DNA from: Piliocolobus tephrosceles
Taxonomy: Eukaryota > Chordata > Mammalia > Primates > Cercopithecidae
Length of the DNA: 64,000 nt
Assembly: GCF_002776525.5 (NCBI RefSeq)
Contig: NC_045436.1
Location: 159,755,783-159,819,782 of the forward strand
Direction: 5' to 3'
Part shown: positions 45,416 through 56,699 of the stretch, one piece after another
Position numbering within the stretch: the first letter of the stretch is position 1
How the letters are laid out: the number at the start of each line of letters is the position of its first letter
The notes under the pieces: generated by a model
Seen by the model: only the letters and a program-made list of their open reading frames with translations
Databases searched by the model: none
Told to the model about the DNA's origin: nothing
Translations under genes and position numbers: made by a program

Positions 45416-47394
45416 TTTGCTACTGAAGATCCCCACCTATTTGGAGATAATTTTCCCTTCCTTGCCTCATTCATCTGTTTTACCAAAGACTATTAATCAC
45501 AGATCTCATCTCTTTCTGCACCACAATCGCTGGCTCAGGCACAGACAAATATGAAGCAATCTGATTAAAAAAAAAGAGAGAGAGAGAACACCTTTACTGG
45601 GATTTTTCAAGCTTTAGCCTGCAGGCGCCATGTTCTTTTCTTGTTTTTCGGGATGATTGGAGAATGTGACATGTAACGCTATGACTAGATATTTTTCAAT
45701 TAAAATTCTGAATTTAGAGCATATAAAAACTTAACCATTTTTAAAATGTTGATTTTGCATCCAGCAATTTTGTTTAACTCACGTATTCATTTGAATAATT
45801 TGACAGTGGATATTCTTGGGGTTTGGGAGGAGGGATTTCTACGCAGATAATCGTATTGCCTGCATATAAAAAGTCCCACCTCTTCTCTTCCAATTATTAT
45901 GCGGCTTATTTATTTTCCAGCTTTGCCTTAGACAGGTACTCCAGTACTGAATAGTTGCCTGAGAGTGGGCATCCTTGTCTTGTTTCTGATTTTAATGCAA
46001 GTGATTCACAGGTTGCACAATTAATATAATGCTGTCATAAAAAAGAAAATCTTCAAAATGTATTAACTGAAACTTGTACATGTTTCTTATAACATTTTTA
46101 TACCAATGGTAGCATACTACACACATTGTTTTGCACATTACTAAGCCTATACATATATGCTTACATACGGTTTGAATATCTGTGGATGAATACAAAAGAA
46201 ACTGGAAACATAAGCAATTTCCAGGGAAGGGAACTGGGTAGGTAGAGTGTGTGTATGTGGCAGGTAGTGGGGGTTATACTTACCTCAAAGTATCACTTTA
46301 GCTGTATACTTTTTTGATATGTAATCATTTGAATGCTCTTCAGTTCAAAATATTTTCTGTTTCATTATGATTTCCCTTCTAACCCATCTGTTGTTTAGAG
46401 TGCATTTTTTAGTTTCCAAACTTTTGGAAGTTTGACATTCAGTTTAATTGCCATGTGAACAGAGAATGTGGACCTTATTATTTTATCTCTTTGAAAATAT
46501 TGTGATCTAACATATGATCACTTCTTAAGTGTTCCACATGCATCTGAAAATAATGTGTATTCTTTATTTAATGGATACAGCATTTTATATAGATTTTAAA
46601 GCATTTAGTGTTTTTGTTTAAATTTAAATTCTAAATATGTTTGTCAGTTTTATGTAACATTTTTAAAAGATCATTTAAAATTTTCCATTATAACAATTTT
46701 TTCCCATTTTTTCTAGTAATTTAGTCAGTTTTGCTTTCTATATTTTGAGGTTACATTGGTAAGGTCATATAAGTTTACTACTATACATTTTTAGAAAATC
46801 ATTTATTTTAATGTTCTATACCACCCCTTTGTTGCTATTACTTTTTTTTACATTAAACTCTATTTTGTCTGACTTAAGTAGCATAATCTCAGCCTTATTC
46901 TTGTTAGTATTTATATGATATTGTTTATCTTTTTCTCTACCTTTACTACAATTTTGCTATGTGGCTTTGACAATATGCCCCAGAATTTTAAAAACTTTAA
47001 TCTGATAATCCCTACCTCTTTATCAATGAATTTATTCCATTTACATTTATTGTAATTACTGATCTGCTTGAAGCAATTTCTACCATTTTATTTTGCACTT
47101 TCTATTTGCCATTTCTTTTCTTTGCTTCCTTTTTTCCTTCCATTTATTCTGCTGCATTGATAAAGTTTTCTATATTTACTCTTTTCTCTCTCTGTCAGTA
47201 TGAAAGCTGTAGGCTTTATTTCTATTCCTTATTGTTACCTTTATAATTCACACAAAATAAATCTGAAGTCATTCCATATTTCTGTGCTCATTTAAATCAT
47301 GAAAAGAAATATAAACACATTATAATTATCATCTTTCTTATGTTGTTATTGTCAACTAAGTTTTATCTCTTCTTTAAAAATTAATCATTTTTGG

Positions 47395-47668
47395 CCAGGT
47401 GTGGTGGCTCATGCCTGTAATCCCAGCATTGTGGGAGGCTGAGTTGGGCAGATCACTTGAGGCCAGGAGTCCGAGACCAGGCTGGCCAACATGGTGAAAC
47501 CCCGTCTCTACTAAAGATACAAAAATTAGCCAGTTGTGGTGGCACATGCCTGTAATCCCAACTACTTGAGAGGCTGAGACAGGAGAATCCCTTGAACCCA
47601 GGAGGTAGAGGTGGCAGTGAGCTGAGATAGTGCCACTGCACTCCAGCCTGGGTGACAGAGTCAGATTC
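47395..47668 (+). mobile_element. AluS-type SINE, sense
   Basis: 'ggccaggtgtggtggctcat' to 'gtgacagagtcagattc', where the usual A tail has become a long GAAA/GGAA array. Confidence 0.9.
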
Positions 47669-47816
47669 AAGAAAGAAGAAAGAAAGAAAGACAGAAAGAA
47701 AGAAGGAGGGAAGGAAGGAAGGAAGGAAGGAAGGAAGGAAGGAAGGAAGGAAGGAGAGAGAGAAGGAAAGAAAGAGAGAGAAAAAGAAAGAAAGAAGGAA
47801 GAAAGAAAGAAAGAAA

Positions 47817-47856
<40 letters not shown>

Positions 47857-47872
47857 GAAAGAAAGAAAGAAA
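47669..47872. repeat. GAAA/GGAA microsatellite, 180-base pure purine run
   Basis: Bases 47693-47872 are all A or G. GGAA units dominate about 47702-47752, and GAAA units with AG interruptions dominate the rest. It descends from the Alu A tail. Pure purine mirror-like tracts can form triplex (H-DNA). Confidence 0.95.
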
Positions 47873-48127
47873 CTAATTTTTATACTTCATAATTAAGTTT
47901 ACCAAACGGATGATCAAGTCCTCATTGTTTCTTGACTCCTATGCCTTCCTTTTTAGTTAATTTTTCTTCTTGTGGAAATATATACATTAATAATGTGTTA
48001 AATGAATGTCTGTGGGTAATATATGTCTTGTAATTTTTATGCACCAAAACATTTCTTAATTTAGCTGGAAATAAAATCTTAGGTTGTCATTTATTTTCCC
48101 TCATTACCTTGAACATATTTGTCTACA

Positions 48128-48393
48128 GTGAGAAGCATTACAGAGCGGTAACTGTGAACATTTGGAGTCAGATCAGCTCAGCTTGAGTCCCAGCTTCTCT
48201 ACTTAATAGATGCGAGACCTTGGACAAGAACCATTAAACTTCCTTTTGGCTCAGTTTCCTCAACTGTAAAAAGGGGATAATAAGAATCCCATCTCACAGA
48301 ATTGTTGTGAAGATTAAATTAGTTAATATGCATGAAGTACTTTGCATTATGCCTGGGACATAGTACCATTCAAGTGTTAGCTGTTGTCATTAC
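48128..48393 (+). repeat. MIR SINE, sense, inside the L1
   Basis: 'agcttgagtcccagcttctc', 'ggctcagtttcctcaactgt', 'gttgtgaagattaaattag' and 'aagtgttagctgttgtcatt' give a nearly complete MIR. Confidence 0.88.
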
Positions 48394-48853
48394 TATCCCT
48401 GACTTCATTGTGGCTCATGAGAAAATTACCTTCAGTCTAACTGTGGTTCATTGTTAGATAATCTAATTCTTCTCTCTGATTGCCTTTAAGATTTTCTTTA
48501 TTCGCTCAAAATACACTTTCAGCCTGAGAGTTCGGTCTTTCTACCATTCTGGAAAGTTGTTAACCATCATTCTTCTATTTTTTTTTTATTTACTCTCTTT
48601 CTCTGCAACTTCCATGTGCTGTAAGTTGTAGCCTCTCCAATTATTCTCCATCTTTCTCAATTGTTCTTACATAATTTTAAACTTTGGCTCTCTGTTCCAT
48701 ATTTTTGAGTGAACTCTCTGGTATCATCTTTCAATTCAATTATTTTTATGACTGTACCAAGTCTGAAATTTTATCCAATCTATTAGACTTTTTAAAACTT
48801 CAGGAACTGTATTTTATATTTCCAAGATTAATAATTGTTTCTTTTCCATATTC

Positions 48854-49156
48854 TTTTTTTTTTTTTTTTTTTTTTTTTAGATGGAGTTTTGCTCTTGTTG
48901 CCCAGGCTGAAGTGCAATGACATAATATCAGCTCACCACAACCTCTGCCTCCTGGGTGCAAGCGACTGTCCTGCCTCAGCCTCCCGACTAGCTGGGATTA
49001 CAGGCATGCACCTCCACACCGGCTAATTTTGTATTGTTAGTAGAGACGGGGTTTCTCCATGTTGGTCAGGCTGGTCTCCAACTACCGACCTCAGGTGATC
49101 CACCCAACTCAGCCTCCCAAAGTGCTAGGATTACAGGCATGAGCCACCACACCTGG
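48854..49156 (-). mobile_element. AluS-type SINE, antisense, with 8-bp target duplication
   Basis: Poly-T, then 'agatggagttttgctcttg' to 'gagccaccacacctgg'. ccatattc flanks it at 48846-48853 and 49157-49164. Confidence 0.92.
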
Positions 49157-49187
49157 CCATATTCATTTTTTTAAAAGTTCATTTCTT

Positions 49188-49420
49188 GGCTAACATGGTG
49201 AAACCCCATCTCTACTAAAAATACAAAAAAAAAAAAAATTAGCCAGGTGTGGTGGTGGGCGCCTATAGTCCCAGCGACTTGGGAGGGTGAGGCAGAAGAA
49301 TGGTGTGAACCTGGGAGGCACAGCTTGCAGTGAACCAAGATCGTGCCACTGCACTCCAGCCTGGGTGACAGAGCGAGACTCCTTCTCAAAACAAAAACAA
49401 AAACAAAAACAAAAAATTCG
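49188..49420 (+). mobile_element. 5'-truncated Alu, sense
   Basis: Starts inside the left arm at 'ggctaacatggtgaaacccc' and ends with an (AAAAAC)n tail. The flanks ttcatttct and ttcgtttct are a near-match target duplication, so truncation occurred at insertion. Confidence 0.88.
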
Positions 49421-49744
49421 TTTCTATCTATTTTCGTTTCACATTTTCTATTCTTATTTATTTCATCTTATTCCTTCACTTTCTGTTTTAAATACCTGGA
49501 ACACATTTTTCAATTCTTTTTCAGATTGTTTTACTATTTTAGTTTCACTTGAAGCAAAAAATCTATCAATATTGATTTATTAGCTATTATCCCTTGGAGA
49601 TAGATTTCTTTTTATCTTTTGGACTTTCAGTTTTCAGGTTTACTTAAAGCTTTATCCTTTACTGTCTTCTCTGTTTTCCTCTTTTTCTGTCTATTCTTCT
49701 TTTCTTATCTAAGAGTTTTGAGTTTCCTCTATCAGCCTGCCTGC

Positions 49745-50550
49745 TAATTGAACCTTATATTGATGATGGTAGCTCTTGCTTATTGGCAATGTGGGTGCCT
49801 CACTCAGTGAACAAGTGGCTTGGTTCAGGTCCTGCTTCTTGTTCTGTCTTGATCACTGTCCACCTAGTTCCTCAGCTTCACATAAGCTAAAACCCCAAGC
49901 AGTTGTTTGTAGGCGCTTTTAGCAATCTCTTGTCCTAAGTGGAGAATATACCAGTCTTAGTTTCAGTCCTGAACCCTGTCTCACCTACAGCATATTCAGT
50001 TCCTGTTTCCTTGGAGCCAGATTAGCTTAGCTACACACAGAAGCCAAAGTCTTGCCCACGAACTTCTGTATGTTTCTCTTCTGTTTCTGGTCTGCAAAAC
50101 TGACTATCTCATTTGTGAGCTCAGTTATACCCTTTTTACATGCTCCATTAAAAAAATATTATCTATAGCTACTACGTTTATTGCAGAATGGGTGACACAA
50201 ATGTGTATTTACACAAATGCTGTCTTGACCAGAAGTGCTTTTCTGATTTTTTAACACAATGGACAATTGTTTCTGTGTTACAATAAATGCCAGGATAAAA
50301 GAACCATATCCATGAACATTATTTATGACCTAGGTCAACATTGTTTTCTTGTTCTGGTGAAGGCGGATACCAGGATGCTGTGAGTTGAAGAAGACTAAGA
50401 ACTGGAGCCACCAAGAGGATGCCACTCTTGCAAAGATGGTTCCCCGGGAAAGAAAGGAAATAGATCATGGGAAGTTCTGTTTTGTTGAATCAGAGAGATT
50501 TTTAATATGTTTATAATCAGATAATAAAAAGCCAGAATAGGGAAAGCAGC
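49745..50550. other. Unassigned, no gene seen
   Basis: Beyond the apparent end of the antisense L1; no family recognised. Confidence 0.4.
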
Positions 50551-50554
50551 TGGA

Positions 50555-50775
50555 AGGTGGCACAGATTAGTGATTAAGAATATAATCTTCTGAGTCAGCT
50601 AGACTTGGGTTTGAAGAGGAGCTCTGCCCTTCACTGTGTAACTTAACATTTCCATCTGTAAAGTGGGGACAGCAATGGGATCTACCTCATGGGGCATCAA
50701 GAGGATTAAATAAGAAACTGTATGTGATTAATTTAGCACAAACACTAACACTTAGTAAACATGTAAGAGCTCTTG
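50555..50775 (+). repeat. MIR SINE, sense
   Basis: 'cagattagtgattaagaata', 'agctctgcccttcactgtg', 'catctgtaaagtggggaca' and 'acacttagtaaacatgtaag' follow the MIR order. Confidence 0.85.
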
Positions 50776-51149
50776 ACCACAGTTATAACTGCTGTAATTG
50801 GTTAATTTCATGTGTCAACTTCGCTTGGCCACAGTGCCCAGCTATTTGGGCAAACACCAGTCTGGACATTGCTGTGACAGTATTTTAAAGATGAGATGAG
50901 TATTTGAAACAGTAGATTTTGAGTAAAGCAGATGATTGTCTCTCACGTCAGTGGGCCTCCTCCAATTAGCTGAAGCCTTAAGAGGAAAAGACTAAGGTCC
51001 CTCAAGCAAGAGGATATTCTGTCTCCAGACTGCCTTCAGACTTGAGCTACAACATCAAGTCTTCCCAGGGTTTCAAGACTGCTGAGCTGCCCTGCAGAAT
51101 TTAGACATGCCAGCCCCACAATCACATAAGCCAATTCCTTAAAATCTGT

Positions 51150-51197
<48 letters not shown>

Positions 51198-51207
51198 NNN
51201 NNNNNNN
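51198..51207. other. Assembly gap of 10 N
   Basis: Ten Ns in the middle of pure TATC units. The true repeat length here is therefore unknown. Confidence 1.
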
Positions 51208-51259
<52 letters not shown>

Positions 51260-51372
51260 CATCCATCCATTCATCCATCCACCCATCTATCTACCCATTC
51301 ATCTACCTACCTATCTATCCATATATCTATCTATCCATATATCTAACCCATATATCCATCTATCCATATATC

Positions 51373-51390
51373 TAATCTATCATCTTTCTT
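51373..51390. repeat. Target-site duplication of the RPL39 copy, first half
   Basis: TAATCTATCATCTTTCTT here is repeated exactly at 51788-51805, on the other side of the RPL39 retrocopy. Because similar words recur in the microsatellite, part of the match could be due to chance. Confidence 0.8.
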
Positions 51391-51787
51391 TTTTTTTTTT
51401 TTGAAATGAAAGGCCTCACATATTTATTACTGAACCCAGCCAACCAGTGCATTCATAATAGATTCAGAGAGGAAAACATGTCGAACTCTCCAGATAGTGG
51501 TGACACTTTCAATTTGATATGGTAATGTGATCGTGACCTTCAGACAGCACAAATATGTGTGCCATCTCATGTGCAATTCCTTATAGACCCAGCTCGGTTC
51601 TTCTCCAATGTCTCCTTTTGGAGTTGTACCTAATTTTATTTCCAGTTTTCATCCAAATCCACTGGGGAATGGGACGGTTTTGCTTTTGTTTCTTGGCCAG
51701 GAATCGCTTAATCCTGAAAGTCTTGTGAGAAGACATGGCGAGAAGCAGAGGCAAGAACACACCACGATGGCGGAGAAAGGAAAAGAG
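51391..51787 (-). pseudogene. RPL39: RPL39 processed pseudogene, open reading frame kept
   Basis: RPL39 is a 51-residue protein of the large ribosomal subunit. On the minus strand this copy has, in order, a full 5' UTR beginning with a pyrimidine-rich CTCTTTTCC (the 5' TOP type), the start codon at 51736, 51 codons, a stop ending at 51581, a 3' UTR, AATAAA (51428-51423) and a 12-A tail at 51402-51391. There are no introns. Compared with the recalled human protein, only Arg28Trp and Lys48Glu differ, and there is no frameshift or stop. An 18-bp duplication flanks it, so it is an L1-mediated cDNA insertion. No promoter is seen in the TATC repeat upstream. Expression is possible in principle but not supported, so I call a pseudogene. 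The upstream in-frame ATG at 51847 lies in repeat sequence and is not the start. Confidence 0.93.
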
Positions 51788-51805
51788 TAATCTATCATCT
51801 TTCTT

Positions 51806-51904
51806 ATCTGTTTTGATATCATCTATCTTTCTTATTAATCTATCCATTCATCCATCTATCTAATCTATCTGTCCATCTATCAATCATCTTTCTTATCTAT
51901 CCAT

Positions 51905-51941
<37 letters not shown>

Positions 51942-52107
51942 ATCTTTCTATCTTCTATCCAATCTATAAATCTATATGTCTTTTGTATCTATCTGTTTTA
52001 TCTATTTCTTATCTATGTATCTATCATCTCTTATCTATCTATCTATCTACTTAACTATCTATCTATCTATCTATCTACCTATCTATCATCTACCTATCCA
52101 TCCATCC
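51806..52107. repeat. (TATC)n microsatellite, right block
   Basis: Imperfect TATC, ATCC and CATCTTTCTTATC units, with purer runs at about 51907-51940 and 52036-52090. Confidence 0.93.
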
Positions 52108-52140
52108 TATTGGCTTTGTTTCTGTGCAGAAGGCTAATTA

Positions 52141-53690
52141 ACATTGGTGGTATAGGAGGGAGACATAAATAATAGTTGACTTTCCTGAGGAGGCAGAGCA
52201 TATGTGCCTTAGATAGGAAGAGGGGCTCCTTAGATAGATCTCTGGGATGGAGGGGAAATGAGGAGGCTTGGGGGTGCAGCGGGACTGCAGACATCTCCTC
52301 TGATGACTATTCTTTCTGGGGTAAAGAAAGTGAGGTCACATCATGGCCTAAGGGGAGGCACCTTTTAAAGGACTGTGGGAAATCAGGGGCACTAGTGCTG
52401 AAAAGGGCCCCGGGGAGCACAAAGGTCCTGCTGAGGCTGAAGACCATGATCCACGATGTGCCCATCTGTAGGACCAGGAGGCCTGATGTGGGAGAGAACA
52501 GCAGGCTAAATCCAGGGTTGGTCTCTACAGCAGAGGGAATTGCAAGCCTGTCAGCAAGTGAAGAACTAGCATTGGCAAGAGCGTGGAGGCCTCTCATCAG
52601 AGTTCTCAATACCTGCCTACTCCCTTGGCATCAAAGGAGAACTAGAACAAAGATTTCCACTGAGAGGGAATGGCTGTGTTTATCCTCAGCATACGCAAGA
52701 TATTTCTCAGCTGTTTCTCTCACCCACAATCTGGGAAAGTTGTCTATAGGCTTCTTTCAGTAACGCACGAGCAGAGGTGTGGAGAGCCGGAGACCCTGAG
52801 GTTATGGAGCCAAGGAGAACCCAATCACACGAATCCAGCTGGAACTGGAAGTCCTTGGAAGCGAAGGCCAGAGAGGTCTCACCAGCAAGATCCAGGCCTC
52901 GGGAATCCCAAGTCCATAGAATCAGAAATCATAGTTCCAATCCCCGGGCTTGAATCTGAAGGGTTATGGGGTAAAAACTGCCTGGAGACAGCAGTCCCTG
53001 GAAGGGGTATGTGGGGTGGCACTGCAGCCTCTCTGAAGCAGATCCCAGCAGGAAACAGCTGTCTGAGAGAGTCCCTGCTCTCTGACTGTGATCACCCTCC
53101 TCCACGCTCTGAGCCGGCTTATCTCCTGGGCTGAATACCAGGCCTGTGTCCTCTCATTCGGAGTTGTCTTCATTCATCCTTGTTCTGGAGAGGCCTTGGA
53201 GCTTAGCTGGTGAGTGTCTGAGCCTGTGTGATCTGCATCTGTGCTGAGTGCCCCTCCAACTGTGAGGGGTGGTGGTGTGGGGTACAGGACACCTCCCATC
53301 TGGCTGGCCTGGCTGCTGGCAGCTGATGGCCAGCCAAAGCAGCAGAGAGGTGCTGGAATCTGCAGCTAAGACCCTTACTTTAAGGATTATAAATGAGTCC
53401 CAGATTACTTCTTTGAGATCAAGCTCTGAAAGATTGGTTGATACGCAAATACAGCAAAATGGTGAAACACTTTTCTACACAGGTTGACATAAATGTGAAT
53501 TCTGGCCCTTCCTGTCTCATCATATCTGACAATCTTGAGCAAGTTCATGTTCACAATTGCTATTCATTGCATGTAGACTCAATGTAGAAGTTGTGAGTTA
53601 TAGGTTGTGTCTAAGGAACTTTTTTTTTGGCCAAGTCTGGGGCTAGGCTTAGGGCTAGTAGCCCAGGGATTGGTTTGCATGTTCATTTGC
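52141..53690. other. Unassigned, no gene seen
   Basis: About 1.5 kb of mixed sequence without recognised repeats. Frames of 195 codons (52176-52763, +) and 154 codons (52670-53134, +) have no domain I recognise. Confidence 0.4.
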
Positions 53691-53707
53691 TTAAAGGCAG
53701 TTGCTTT

Positions 53708-54008
53708 GTTTTTTTGTTTTGTTTTTGAGACAGAGTCTCACTCTGTTGCCCAGGCTGGAGCGCAGTGGCAAGATCTTGGCTCACTGCAAACCCTGCCTCC
53801 CAGATTCAGGCAATTCTTCTGCCTCAGCCTCCCAAGCAGCTAGGATTACAGGCGCCCACCACCACACCCGACTAATTTTTGTATTTTTAGTAGAGATAGG
53901 GTTTCACCATGTTGGCCAGGCTGGTCTCAAACTCTTGACCTCAAGTGTTCCTCCCGCCTCAGCCTCCCAAAGTGCTAGGATTATAGGTGTCAGCCACACC
54001 GCCCAGCT
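53708..54008 (-). mobile_element. AluS-type SINE, antisense, with 11-bp target duplication
   Basis: T-rich tail, then 'gagacagagtctcactctg' to 'cagccacaccgcccagct'. gcagttgcttt flanks it at 53697-53707 and 54009-54019. Confidence 0.94.
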
Positions 54009-54114
54009 GCAGTTGCTTTTATGAGACTAGAGAGAAGGGAACAGTTTTATGCACAGGTATCTTTATGCACAGGTATGTGAAGAAAGAAAGAACAGTGCAT
54101 GTATTCGTTAGGAC

Positions 54115-54600
54115 CCTTTGAGTTGCAAAAAAGCAAAAGCCAATTGAAGTGAGTTTTAGCAAATATTGAGAGCAATTGTATGGATTCCCTGAAGCACAAG
54201 GTCAGGGATGCAGCAAAACCTTAGGAATGACCTAGAATCAGGGCCTGGATGGAGGCTGCCAAGACTCTGTCTCTTCCTTGCTGCTCCCTGTCCATCTGCT
54301 CTATTCTCTGTTCTATGCAAGCCAGCTTTCCTTATGCCTCAGGCCACAGGGTGAAAGGTAGAGGCCAACCAACAGCTCTTGGGTTTTCTTATTATAGGTT
54401 TAGTCCATGAGCTCCAGCTTAGAAACATAAGTAAAAAGAAGAGAGTGTCTTTCTCCCCAGGTTCTGGGAGTCTGTCCTCCTGCATGGGTCCCATGTCACT
54501 TCTTGGCCAGTCTTCATTGTCGCAGAGAGAAAGTACTTTGACTGGCCAGGCCTGGTTCCTTCCAGATCGCAGGGTTTCTTAACAGAGGAAATAACATGCA
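54115..54600 (-). repeat. Old LTR-like repeat, antisense, copy 1
   Basis: 'gagttgcaaaaaagcaaaag', 'ccaattgaagtgagttttag' at the start, then a pyrimidine-rich middle ('actctgtctcttccttgctg'). Antisense of the family at 33760-34450. Confidence 0.45.
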
Positions 54601-55179
54601 GAAGCTTGTTGAAGAGAGAAAGATAAAGCACAGATGCCACAGTGCTCTGCAGGGCGATTTCCTTCACTGGTCCTCCCACCCCCATTAGCTTAGCCCAGGT
54701 CTGATACTCCAGAGCTCAAGACACCCAAAGGACAGCTTCACACAGAGGAGCAGTTTTCCCAGACAGCCCTGGGCAGTGGTGAAATGTCTCAAGGAGGAAG
54801 CCAGAGTTGAAAAATACAAGTGAGCCTGTCCTTGAACTTATGTGAGACATTACCATGGGACCCCAGACAAAACCGCAGGGACCCTGGGTGAAGCTGAACC
54901 CCTGTGTATCACAGTCAAGCCATTAACATCACTAGATGTCACTTTTTATCCACAAAGTCATCAGACTTAGGCACACTAGGTTACTGTATAGGTGAGTGAT
55001 CCCTTATGAGCCATCTAAGTTTTTTCTAAATTTTTACCATAACAAATAACTCTGCAGCCAGTATTAGCTTACAATTAGATCTTCTTGACTTATTACCATT
55101 CGTGAAAGATGAAAGTGAGAAAACCCAAAACAAAAACAAAAACAAACAATAGATAATAAAGCTTCTGGGTAATGAAGCA

Positions 55180-55640
55180 AGTCTTAGCCAGAAATCTTTT
55201 GGTTACAAGCAACAGAAACTCAAGTCAAGCCAATTTAAACAAAGGGGATATTTACTGATTCCAGAAACTAGGAGTTCATGGAATGGAATTGTTCTCCAGC
55301 ATGACTGGACACAGGAACTCAGTAATATTCTCTCTCTGTGCCTGTTTCTCAGTTGTGCTATTCTTGGGATGTTAGGCTTATTCCTATAGCAAGAGATGAG
55401 CTTCTTCCCTGTGGATTTAGGGGTTGTGGAGAGGAGGGTATGAGTATGATCACAGACAGGCTCTAGTTTACATCATTCACTCTCAATAAAAAGCAAGCTT
55501 CTCTCTTCTAGTGCCAGACTCTTCTCCTAGAAGAGTCTGATTGCTCTTACTAGAGTGGCATTCCTGATCCATGTGCTCATCACTGCAGCTCAGGGGCACC
55601 TACCCTCTGGCCAGAGTTAGGGGATCCTAACAGACTCATG
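55180..55640 (-). repeat. Old LTR-like repeat, antisense, copy 2
   Basis: The clearest copy: 'ggttacaagcaacagaaact', 'caagtcaagccaatttaaac', 'ggggatatttactgattcc'. Confidence 0.55.
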
Positions 55641-56164
55641 TGGAATGGAAGAGGGTCAGTTCTGAAATAAAAGAAGGGAGCTGTTACCAAATAAGGTTAG
55701 TAAGAGCTCTTGGCAGTTCAAAAGAAAAGACATGCAAGAGTCAAGTTCCTATGCTGGCCAACAGTGTGTCCTGCTGCAAGGGGTTCTGTGCCAGGACAAA
55801 CAGGAAGTTTTCTCCTGAAAAACAGAAATGAAACCCATTTCTGTACATCGTGGCACACAGTATAAACCACACTAAGGTGTGGCCTCTGGGAGGTGTTTAT
55901 GGGGATGTCTTTTTATCTCGTGGTCAGAATAAATACAATGAAGGACCCATCCCTTCTTTGAAAGATGGCATAATTTTGATGGGAACATCATTTTCCTCCC
56001 AAAACCTTTTGGTGGCTGCCAATCCTTTTCAAAATTGAAATCTAACTTCATTATGTGCAATTGCATCATGATGCTGAGGAAAGAGCTTGCTTTGGGTCAG
56101 ACGAACCAGTCTGGACTGCTGCTGTGTGACCTGAGGCAAGCTACCTTGAACTTCCAGAGAGAAG

Positions 56165-56425
56165 CTTGGCAGCATGGTATCATGTCAGAGTTCTGGCCCC
56201 TGAAGTCACTCTGTCTTCACCACTTCCCAGCCGCCTGCCCTTGAGCATGTTTCTAAATGGTTCTGTGCCTTAATTTCCTCATGCATAAAATAGGGATGAT
56301 GATAACAACCTTCACAAGGTTGTTTAGTGGAATAAATAAGACAACGAATGTCAAATGCTTGGAACGGTGTTTGGCACATAGTAAGTTCTCAATAAAATGT
56401 TAGCTGTTGTTATTATTGCTGTTAT
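56165..56425 (+). repeat. MIR SINE, sense
   Basis: 'gcttggcagcatggtatcat', 'tcaccacttcccagccgcc', 'gccttaatttcctcatgcat', 'gtttggcacatagtaagttc' and 'aatgttagctgttgttatta'. Nearly full length. Confidence 0.9.
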
Positions 56426-56494
56426 CTTTGACTGCTCAATATCTAGTAGAGTACCTGATCCAGAATAAAATATATGGTGAATGAACCGATGGAC

Positions 56495-56625
56495 TGAACC
56501 CTTTGTGATCTAATTTTCCTAATCTATAAAATGTGACTATTACTCATCAAACGTGCTGTTGTAATGATTAAGTGAGATAGTGTATGGAAAGCCTCTAGCA
56601 CAATGCCTGTCTTAACAATAGGCAA
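56495..56625 (+). repeat. MIR 3' half, sense
   Basis: 'attttcctaatctataaaat', 'gctgttgtaatgattaagtg' and 'ctagcacaatgcctgtct'. Confidence 0.75.
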
Positions 56626-56699
56626 GTTCTGTTGGTTCCTTTCTGTTTTCTCCATTCCCCTATCCCCAAAATTCAAGGTCCTCCATAACTTTTCATGCC

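Larger units (their letters stand above)
45740..49740 (-). repeat. Old L1-type LINE, antisense, multiply interrupted
   Basis: Reading along the + strand, 'agtactgaatagttgcctga' and 'gagtgggcatccttgtctt' (45940-45985) are reverse complements of the L1 ORF2 reverse-transcriptase region. 'gtgttccacatgcatctgaa' (46530) and 'ttccatttacatttattgta' (47035) come from the endonuclease region. 47873-48125 and 48395-48530 read like segments further 5'. The order fits one antisense element. Inserts are Alus at 47395, 48854 and 49188, and a MIR at 48128. Heavily decayed; no frame survives. The last kilobase is the least certain. Confidence 0.65.
51150..51390. repeat. (TATC)n microsatellite, left block
   Basis: Pure TATC units from about 51150, broken by an assembly gap, then decaying into ATCC and ATATC variants until 51390. 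Confidence 0.95.
50794..52140 (+). repeat. LTR-like repeat carrying a large internal expansion
   Basis: It starts 'tgtaattggttaatttcatg' and continues 'gtgtcaacttcgcttggcc', 'ccaattagctgaagccttaa' and 'aagccaattccttaaaatct'. The normal short TATC/TATATC stretch of this family then expands over about 950 bases. The expected end, 'tcctattggctttgtttctg' with 'aaggctaatta', resumes at 52106. I recognise the text as a common old LTR-like repeat but do not assign a name. Confidence 0.7.

Noticed and set aside
47630..47896. Lys/Glu/Arg-rich open frame
   Set aside because: It is the translation of the Alu end and the GAAA/GGAA array.
51581..51847. 88-codon version of the RPL39 frame starting at 51847
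   Set aside because: The extra 37 codons come from the TATC repeat and the 5' UTR. The true start is at 51736.
52176..52763. 195-codon open frame, +
   Set aside because: Sequence is unassigned, but there is no domain, no recognised upstream signal and no supporting structure.
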